DNA of 10,456 bases from SURF-33 sp964598885 (GTDB lineage Bacteria; Desulfobacterota; Desulfobacteria; Desulfobacterales; Desulfosalsimonadaceae). Numbering within the stretch: position 1 is the first letter of the stretch; the number at the start of each line of letters is the position of its first letter. Both the position numbers and the translations under genes were made by a program. Location of the stretch: NCBI GenBank assembly GCA_964598885.1, contig CAZRES010000105.1:1-10456 (forward strand). Reading direction: 5' to 3'. This document shows positions 5,498 through 10,456 of the stretch, piece by piece. Below the pieces are notes generated by a model, which saw nothing but the letters and a program-made list of their open reading frames with translations, made no database searches and was not told the origin of the DNA.

Positions 5498-7336
5498 TTA
5501 TGACGACTCTTTTGCCCATGGCGCGATCACCTTTAAAAACTGGTCTCCGAATCGTTCCAGCTTGCTGTGCCCGACGCCGGTGACGTCGAGCAGATCGCCA
5601 GGCGTCATGGGGCGGCGGGCCACCATTTCTTTTAGGGTTTTGTCGTGGAAGATCACGTAGGGCGGCACATCGGCCTCTTTGGCAAGCCTCATCCGCAGAT
5701 TTCGCAAGGCTTCCCACAAGGCATAGGCATCCGGGTCGTTTAATTCGACGGGTATTTTCGCACGGGCGGTTTTACGGGAGATGGGTTTAACGGGTTCAGG
5801 GTCCTTGCGAAAAAAGATGGACTCCCGGCCCTTGAGAATTTTCCAGCTGTTTTCATTTAAGCGAAACCCGCTTTTATCGGCCAGGTCCGTGTCCAGACAG
5901 CCAGCGGCCAGAAGTTGGCGAAACACGGAATGCCAGGTTCTGGGTGCCAGGTCCCGTCCCGCGCCGAAGGTTTTGATGCGATGATGGCCGAACCGTTCCA
6001 TGCGTTCGGTGGCATTGCCCGTCAGTACGTCAATGAGATAGACCGCCCCGAACATCTGTCCGGTGCGGTACACGCAGGAGAGGGCTTTCTGGGCCGCGAT
6101 GGTGCCGTCCCAGGTGTCCACCGGATCGGTACAGTTATCGCAGCATTGGCACGGCGGCGCGTAAGTCTCGCCAAAATAGCCCAGCAGCCCTTTTCGGCGG
6201 CATTCAGGGCTTTCGCAGAAGCCCAGAAAGGCGTTGAGCTTGCGCTGCTGGACGGTTTTAAAGACGTCGTTTCCTTCGGAAAGGCTTTGCAGGTTGCGCA
6301 TGGCCACCACATCAGCCAAAGAGTAAAAGAGCCATGCCTCGGCCGGCTGACCGTCCCGGCCGGCCCGACCTGTCTCCTGGTAATAGGCCTCCATGCTCGA
6401 CGGCAGGTCCAGATGCGCCACCACGCGGATATCCGGTTTGTCAATACCCATGCCGAAGGCCACGGTGGCCACCATCATCAGCCCGTCTTCCCTTAAAAAC
6501 CGGTGCTGATTTTGTCGGCGGACTCCGTTGTCCAGACCGGCATGGTAGGGCAGGGCCGCGATTCCTTTTTCCTCCAGCCAGCGGGCCACGGCATCGGCCC
6601 GTTTGCGGGTGCGCACGTAAACAATGCCCGCATGCCCGCTGTGCCGCTCCCGCAGTACCGCAAGCAACTGCTGTTTGTCATTATTTTTGATCTGGACGCG
6701 GTAAAAAATATTGGGCCGGTCAAAACCGGCCACAAAACGCGCCGCGTCAGCAAGGCGGAGTTTATCGATGATTTCTTTGCGGGTGGCGGCATCGGCGGTG
6801 GCGGTCATGGCAATCCGGGGTACTTCCGGAAAGCGTCGGGTGACATCGGCGATCCGGAGGTATTCGGGCCGGAAATCATGCCCCCACTGGGACACGCAAT
6901 GGGCTTCGTCAATGGCGAACAGGGCCAGGTTCATATCCGCCAGCAGGTTCTGAAACCGGTCCGTGAGCAATCGCTCCGGGGCCACATAGAGGAGGTCGCA
7001 GTCGCCGGCGGCCGCCATGGCTTCCACCCGGGCGGCATCGGCCGCGGCAAGGCTGGAATTAAGAAAATGCGCCCGAACTCCGTATTGTCGCAGATCCGCC
7101 ACCTGATCCTGCATCAGGGCGATCAGGGGAGAGATCACCACGCCGACGCCGTCGCGGATCATGGACGGGATCTGAAAACACAGGGATTTGCCGCTGCCGG
7201 TGGGCATGAGCGCGAAAACATCCCGGCCGGCCAGCAGGGTGTCGATGATGGCTTTTTGGTGGTCCAGAAAGCACGGGAAACCGAATACCCGGGCAAGGAC
7301 CGATTCGGGGCCGGCGGTGTTGTTGGGTGCGGTCAT
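5498..7336 (-). CDS. recQ: ATP-dependent DNA helicase RecQ
   Basis: This 3'-to-5' DNA helicase of recombination and fork repair has full length (612 residues; E. coli RecQ is 609). Domains in order: helicase core with Walker A P-T-G-S-G-K-S (45-51), D-E-A-H (143-146) and the aromatic-rich loop after it (148-157), T-A-T (178-180), and motif VI Q-E-T-G-R-A-G-R-D-G (320-329). The RecQ C-terminal zinc site follows with Cys379, 396, 399 and 402, then a winged-helix region (about 410-505). A complete HRDC domain (about 535-609) contains the helix-hairpin-like V-T-G-V-G. The ATG at 7336 overlaps the gpgS stop by four bases (ATGA) and has no strong Shine-Dalgarno, so translation is probably coupled to gpgS. 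It is the last gene of the 9532-5498 operon. I see no strong terminator after the stop. Confidence 0.96.
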   Translation of the reverse strand: MTAPNNTAGPESVLARVFGFPCFLDHQKAIIDTLLAGRDVFALMPTGSGKSLCFQIPSMIRDGVGVVISPLIALMQDQVADLRQYGVRAHFLNSSLAAADAARVEAMAAAGDCDLLYVAPERLLTDRFQNLLADMNLALFAIDEAHCVSQWGHDFRPEYLRIADVTRRFPEVPRIAMTATADAATRKEIIDKLRLADAARFVAGFDRPNIFYRVQIKNNDKQQLLAVLRERHSGHAGIVYVRTRKRADAVARWLEEKGIAALPYHAGLDNGVRRQNQHRFLREDGLMMVATVAFGMGIDKPDIRVVAHLDLPSSMEAYYQETGRAGRDGQPAEAWLFYSLADVVAMRNLQSLSEGNDVFKTVQQRKLNAFLGFCESPECRRKGLLGYFGETYAPPCQCCDNCTDPVDTWDGTIAAQKALSCVYRTGQMFGAVYLIDVLTGNATERMERFGHHRIKTFGAGRDLAPRTWHSVFRQLLAAGCLDTDLADKSGFRLNENSWKILKGRESIFFRKDPEPVKPISRKTARAKIPVELNDPDAYALWEALRNLRMRLAKEADVPPYVIFHDKTLKEMVARRPMTPGDLLDVTGVGHSKLERFGDQFLKVIAPWAKESS

Positions 7337-8328
7337 ATGTTGGGCGCGGCTGCGGTTTTCCGTCCAAATTTTTCCCGGTATTCGGGAATCGATATCATGG
7401 GTGGTCGCTCCTTGCCTTTGATGCTCAAAATGTCGGCCTGATATTGTCCGGATGAACGGATGTATTGAATCATGTCGTGGTAAAGATCCTGTTTGATATC
7501 AATATGACCGAGTTTTTCAATACGGTTGAGAAAGGTTTTTAAAATAACAAACGCCATTTTGCCCAGGGCTCGGGTCTCCTGATTGCGGTGCACCCGGCGG
7601 TCCAGATCCACCTGAGCCATGACGTTTAATCCCCATTTTTCATAAATATCTAAAATCATACTGGTTTCGACGCCATAGCCGATGGGAAAGGGGATGTTCT
7701 CGAATAACTCCCGATAACCGGCGTATTCGCCCGACAGGGGCTGGAGGATCTGGGTCAGGTCCGGGAAAAACAGGGAGAACAGCGGCCGGATAATCAGCTC
7801 CGTGACCCGGCCTCCGCCCGTGGGGCGTATTTTTTTGGGGTCCGTGGCAATGGGCCGGTCGTAAAAAGCTTTTACATACCGGATATGGTCGTATTGAAGC
7901 AGGGGTCCCACAAGGGCGTAGACGAACCGGTGATGGATGTTTTTGATGTCGGCGTCAAGATAGACGATGATATCGCCCCTGGTGATAAAAAGCGCTTTCC
8001 AGAGATTTTCCCCTTTGCCCGTAAAGGACGGCAACCGGGGCAGAATTTTTTCGGCTTCATACACATCCGCGCCGAAACTCCGGGCGATATCCAGGGTATT
8101 GTCGGTGGAGCCGGAATCCATCACCACGATTTCATCCACAAGGGGGAACCGGATCATCAGCTCCGATTTGATGATGACGATTTCCTTGGCAATGGTTTTT
8201 TCTTCATTAAGAGTCGGCAAACAGACCGAGATGCTCAGACCCCGGCGTTTTTTGGCGGCCGCCAGGGTTTCGATATCTGCAAAGGCCGTGTGATGAAAGG
8301 TATTGGTTTTCAGCCAGGAGTCAGCCAT
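7333..8328 (-). CDS. gpgS: Glucosyl-3-phosphoglycerate synthase (GT81 family)
   Basis: GpgS transfers glucose from a nucleotide sugar (UDP- or GDP-glucose) to 3-phosphoglycerate, giving glucosyl-3-phosphoglycerate. That is the precursor of the compatible solute glucosylglycerate and, in mycobacteria, of methylglucose lipopolysaccharide. The 331 residues form a GT-A fold: P-T-L-N-E-E (38-43), D-S-G-S-T-D (71-76), G-K-G-E-N-L-W-K-A-L (104-113), the metal-binding D-A-D (125-127), Q-P-L-S-G-E-Y-A-G (196-204), G-Y-G-V-E-T (217-222), and the late His247 in D-R-R-V-H-R-N-Q. No transmembrane segment is seen. I chose the ATG at 8328, which overlaps the preceding stop by eight bases, over an in-frame ATG at 8376 that would overlap by 56. 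The dedicated phosphatase GpgP is not in the window. A related mannosyl-3-phosphoglycerate synthase-type activity cannot be excluded. Confidence 0.85.
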   Translation of the reverse strand: MADSWLKTNTFHHTAFADIETLAAAKKRRGLSISVCLPTLNEEKTIAKEIVIIKSELMIRFPLVDEIVVMDSGSTDNTLDIARSFGADVYEAEKILPRLPSFTGKGENLWKALFITRGDIIVYLDADIKNIHHRFVYALVGPLLQYDHIRYVKAFYDRPIATDPKKIRPTGGGRVTELIIRPLFSLFFPDLTQILQPLSGEYAGYRELFENIPFPIGYGVETSMILDIYEKWGLNVMAQVDLDRRVHRNQETRALGKMAFVILKTFLNRIEKLGHIDIKQDLYHDMIQYIRSSGQYQADILSIKGKERPPMISIPEYREKFGRKTAAAPNI

Positions 8329-9532
8329 CGCACACCCCGCTGTCAATGGCCATGAGGGTTCCGATAATCTGGGCAATGCCGGTAAACAGAGGTTCGATTT
8401 TCAGGGTGGCGTTTTCCATGTGGGTGTTTTTGCCTTCGGACAGCCCCAGGGTAATGGCCGGAATTTTTGCGGAAAGAAACAGGGAAAGTTCGGATTCGCA
8501 GAATTCGCTCACGGGCTTTATGCCCAGTCGCTTCATCACGGCGGTAGCCGCCTTGACCAGAGGATGCCGGTAGGTGAGGGTGGCCGCATTGAGGTGACTG
8601 ATGCGGTCGAGTTTGAGCTGGACATGGTGTTCCTGGGCGGTCCCGTTGACGATATCCTCTAGTTCCGTAAGAATCTGCTTGACCATCTTGTCGGAATCAC
8701 TTTGAATTTCAAACCCAATGTCCGCGTGCAGAGCGATAACCCCGTGTTTGTGACCGCCGTTGATTCGTCCGATGATCACCCGGGACCGGGGCCGCTGGGG
8801 CAGACGCATTCTGAGGATGCAATCAATGACGCCATTGAGGATGAGAATGGCGTTGGGTTTGTACAGGTGTACCCGTTCGGCGGGGATACCCGTATCGCAG
8901 TGAATCTCGCCACGGATGATTCCCTCGGAATAGTAATTGAGCATTCCCAGGGGCGTGCCCGCCAGGATCACCGCGCCCCGGATCGGTTCCTTCCAGTTGG
9001 CCAGCAGATGCCGGGCCCCGGCGAGGTTTCCCTTGCCGATGGATCTTGCCACGCCCGCCAGGATGATGTCGGATTGAAAGCGGATGCCCAGTTTCCTCAA
9101 GACAAACGGTAAAGACGCCATGACTCCGATGCTGGCCGAATTATCGATGATGCCCGGGCCGGTGATGGTATTTTTACGGATGGTGTAATCATGGTCAATA
9201 TCGGCGCTAAAGACCGTGTCCAGATTGGCCACGACAAAAATCGGCGGTTTTTCCCCGCCCGATGTACCGGAAATAACCCCGACAGGGTTATTAAAATCGT
9301 CCGCGGAGCAGAAATCCGCCTGGGCGTCGGACAGACGCTGGAGAAAAATTTCGGCCCGGGCCGCCTCGCCGAAGGTGGGAGCCGGGGTCTGGCCGATGAG
9401 GACGATATTGGAGATGACGACATCCCGGATTTCCCGGATGCGATCCACCATTTCCGGAAGTTTGGCAAGCATTTCGTCCATTGGTCCGTCCCGTGACCAT
9501 AAGCAGGTCATTATCGGTGGGTTCGTCGGCAT
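8321..9532 (-). CDS. M20-peptidase-fold protein lacking key metal ligands
   Basis: This 403-residue cytoplasmic protein is similar to M20/M25/M40 metallopeptidases (PepT-like). Where active members have G-H-x-D-T-V it has A-N-L-D-T-V (102-107), so the first metal-binding His is Asn103; Asp105 is kept. G-P-G-I-I-D-N-S (125-132) keeps the bridging Asp130. The usual G-E-E-G-x-G segment reads R-S-I-G-K-G (163-168), so the catalytic Glu and the next metal-binding Glu are Ser and Ile. The next acidic ligand, expected near A-G-T-P-L-G (191-196), also seems absent. The last His (371, N-T-H-M-E-N) remains. The fold appears complete, without frameshift, so it is probably an inactive or repurposed relative. 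The start at 9532 has GAAGGGG eight bases upstream. It is the first gene of the operon with gpgS and recQ; a link to glucosylglycerate metabolism is only suggested by coupling. Confidence 0.75.
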   Translation of the reverse strand: MPTNPPIMTCLWSRDGPMDEMLAKLPEMVDRIREIRDVVISNIVLIGQTPAPTFGEAARAEIFLQRLSDAQADFCSADDFNNPVGVISGTSGGEKPPIFVVANLDTVFSADIDHDYTIRKNTITGPGIIDNSASIGVMASLPFVLRKLGIRFQSDIILAGVARSIGKGNLAGARHLLANWKEPIRGAVILAGTPLGMLNYYSEGIIRGEIHCDTGIPAERVHLYKPNAILILNGVIDCILRMRLPQRPRSRVIIGRINGGHKHGVIALHADIGFEIQSDSDKMVKQILTELEDIVNGTAQEHHVQLKLDRISHLNAATLTYRHPLVKAATAVMKRLGIKPVSEFCESELSLFLSAKIPAITLGLSEGKNTHMENATLKIEPLFTGIAQIIGTLMAIDSGVCDG

Positions 9533-9615
9533 GCATGCAACCCCTTCAACCGTTCGATCAACAGGGCACTGCCGGCCGGGTCAGCCGGTTTGGTTTTTTT
9601 GCAATGCCGTCTTAA

Positions 9616-9642
9616 TTTATAGTAATGATGACAAGGGGTCAA
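9616..9642 (-). promoter_or_regulatory. Candidate promoter of the M20-like/gpgS/recQ operon
   Basis: On the minus strand TTGACC (9642-9637) precedes TATAAA (9621-9616) by 15 bases; each matches five of six consensus positions. The spacing is short; using TAAATT gives the ideal 17 with a weaker -10. It sits between the hemD stop and the M20-like start at 9532, and would give a leader of about 75 bases. Confidence 0.45.
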
Positions 9643-9651
9643 GAAATACCG

Positions 9652-9669
9652 CCTGACGGGCAGGTCAGG
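9652..9669 (-). terminator. Hairpin at the hemD stop, weak terminator candidate
   Basis: CCTGAC (9652-9657) and GTCAGG (9664-9669) form a perfect 6-bp stem around a 6-base loop, overlapping the hemD stop codon. On the minus strand it is followed by CGGTATTTCTT, which has only a few Ts. It may end the hemD transcript just upstream of the next promoter. Confidence 0.3.
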
Positions 9670-10456
9670 GGCAATAGTGTCGCATGATGGCGTCGCACAG
9701 GCCGTCAATGGTGTACTGGTCGGCCGTAACATGAACCGGGAATCCATTATCCCGGGCCGTGTCGGCGGTGATGGGACCGATGGCCGCAATGGCGACGTCG
9801 TCAATCAGGTCGGCCAAGCGGTTTTCCGGAAGCAACGCCTTGAAATTGGTCACGGTGGACGAACTGGTGAAGGTGATCATGTCGATGTTGCCGGCACCCA
9901 GGTCCGTGATCAGGCCGTCGGCGCCTTCCCCGTCCCGGATGGTTCGATATACGGGGATTTCCTCCACCACGGCGCCCATGCGCGTCAACTCCATGGGCAG
10001 AATGGGTCGGGCTTCTTTGGCTCTGGGGAGGAGCACCCGCTTGCCCGCCACCGGCTCTTTTTTGAAAGCGTCGATGACCGATTCCGCCCGGAAGGAGGCC
10101 GGCAGGATGTCGGTTTTGATCCCAAATCCCAGCAGGCGCTCGGCCGTGGCCGGGCCGATGACCGCGGTGCGTATTCGTCCCAGGGCACGGGCGTCCAGCC
10201 CGGCACGAAACAGGCGCTGGAAAAAGAAATCCACGCCGTTGACGCTGGTGAAAATCAGCCAGTCGTATGTGGTGATTTCCGAAATGGCCCGATCCATGGG
10301 ACCATAATCTTCCTCGGGAATAATCCGGATGGCCGGGACCTCGTGACAAACGGCCCCCAGCGCGGAAAGTCGGCTCACCAGATCGCTGGCCTGGGCCCGG
10401 GCCCGTGTCACCACAATGGATTTGCCGAACAGCGGCCGGGTTTCAAACCATTTCAT
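9665..10456 (-). CDS. hemD: Uroporphyrinogen-III synthase domain (HemD), probably partial
   Basis: HemD cyclises hydroxymethylbilane with D-ring inversion to uroporphyrinogen III, the branch point to haem, sirohaem and cobalamin. The 263 visible residues form both lobes. Motifs: V-V-T-R-A-R (15-20), F-T-S-V-N-G-V (69-75), I-G-P-A-T-A-E-R-L (100-108), L-L-P-R-A-K-E-A-R (142-150), F-T-S-S-S-T-V-T-N-F (196-205), I-G-P-I-T-A-D-T-A (226-234) and Y-T-I-D-G-L (248-253). The first residues visible, K-W-F-E-T-R-P-L-F-G-K, resemble the linker joining an N-terminal CobA-type methyltransferase to HemD in fused proteins of anaerobes. The ATG at 10456 is the last codon in the window and may therefore be internal. 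Whether the gene is fused cannot be told from this window. It stops 132 bases before the M20-like start. Confidence 0.9.
   Translation of the reverse strand: MKWFETRPLFGKSIVVTRARAQASDLVSRLSALGAVCHEVPAIRIIPEEDYGPMDRAISEITTYDWLIFTSVNGVDFFFQRLFRAGLDARALGRIRTAVIGPATAERLLGFGIKTDILPASFRAESVIDAFKKEPVAGKRVLLPRAKEARPILPMELTRMGAVVEEIPVYRTIRDGEGADGLITDLGAGNIDMITFTSSSTVTNFKALLPENRLADLIDDVAIAAIGPITADTARDNGFPVHVTADQYTIDGLCDAIMRHYCP

Noticed and set aside
6503..7441. 312-codon plus-strand open frame opposite recQ and gpgS
   Set aside because: Antisense shadow of GC-rich coding sequence; glycine/histidine-rich product with no family resemblance. The same holds for those at 657-1358, 3253-4068 and 5915-6496.
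8329..8376. In-frame upstream ATG for gpgS at 8376
   Set aside because: It would add 16 residues unlike GpgS N-termini and overlap the M20-like gene by 56 bases; the ATG at 8328 gives an ordinary short overlap.
9572..9600. CCGGC/GCCGG hairpin followed by a T-rich run on the plus strand, like an intrinsic terminator
   Set aside because: No plus-strand gene lies upstream; on the minus strand, which is the transcribed one, the T-run precedes the hairpin as an A-run.

Overview
The window looks like a chromosomal stretch of a Gram-negative, probably anaerobic bacterium. The best guess is Desulfobacterota (Desulfobacterales-like). This is inferred from the protein families present (a HemD domain whose start resembles the linker of CobA-HemD fusions, a DUF4301 protein, a GpgS glycosyltransferase, MoaA) and from the mixed AT-rich intergenic and GC-rich coding composition. 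No 16S rRNA or other strong taxonomic marker is present. Apart from one gene tail at the left edge, every gene lies on the minus strand, so transcription runs right to left.

Right to left: (1) 10456-9665 is a uroporphyrinogen-III synthase (HemD) domain that reaches the window edge and is probably the C-terminal half of a CobA-HemD fusion. (2) 9532-5498 is a tightly overlapping three-gene operon behind its own candidate promoter. It encodes an M20-peptidase-fold protein that has lost most of its metal ligands, a glucosyl-3-phosphoglycerate synthase (GpgS), and a RecQ DNA helicase; the overlaps are 8 and 4 bases. (3) 5274-4276 is moaA (GTP 3',8-cyclase, first step of molybdenum cofactor synthesis). 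It stands alone behind a roughly 160-base structured leader with its own candidate promoter. (4) 4101-2212 is a Ser/Thr protein kinase-like protein with intact catalytic residues but an unusually long insertion. (5) 1970-396 is a DUF4301 protein with nucleotidyltransferase-like motifs and a good sigma70-type promoter. (6) 1-111 (+) is the C-terminal tail of a membrane protein, probably undecaprenyl-diphosphatase (UppP), converging on the DUF4301 gene.

The 284-base gap between the two convergent genes (112-395) is packed with structure: a nested stem-loop, a perfect 24-base inverted repeat, and about two copies of an 86-base-period tandem repeat. A second non-coding observation is an almost identical 19-20-base motif containing the Shine-Dalgarno sequence in the leaders of the DUF4301 gene and moaA.

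Most of the window is housekeeping metabolism (tetrapyrrole, Moco, compatible solute or polysaccharide precursor, DNA repair). I see no phage, transposase, CRISPR or toxin-antitoxin genes and no convincing new multi-gene system. The items most worth a second look are the apparent M20 pseudoenzyme coupled to gpgS and recQ, the divergent kinase, the moaA leader with the shared motif, and the repeat cluster.
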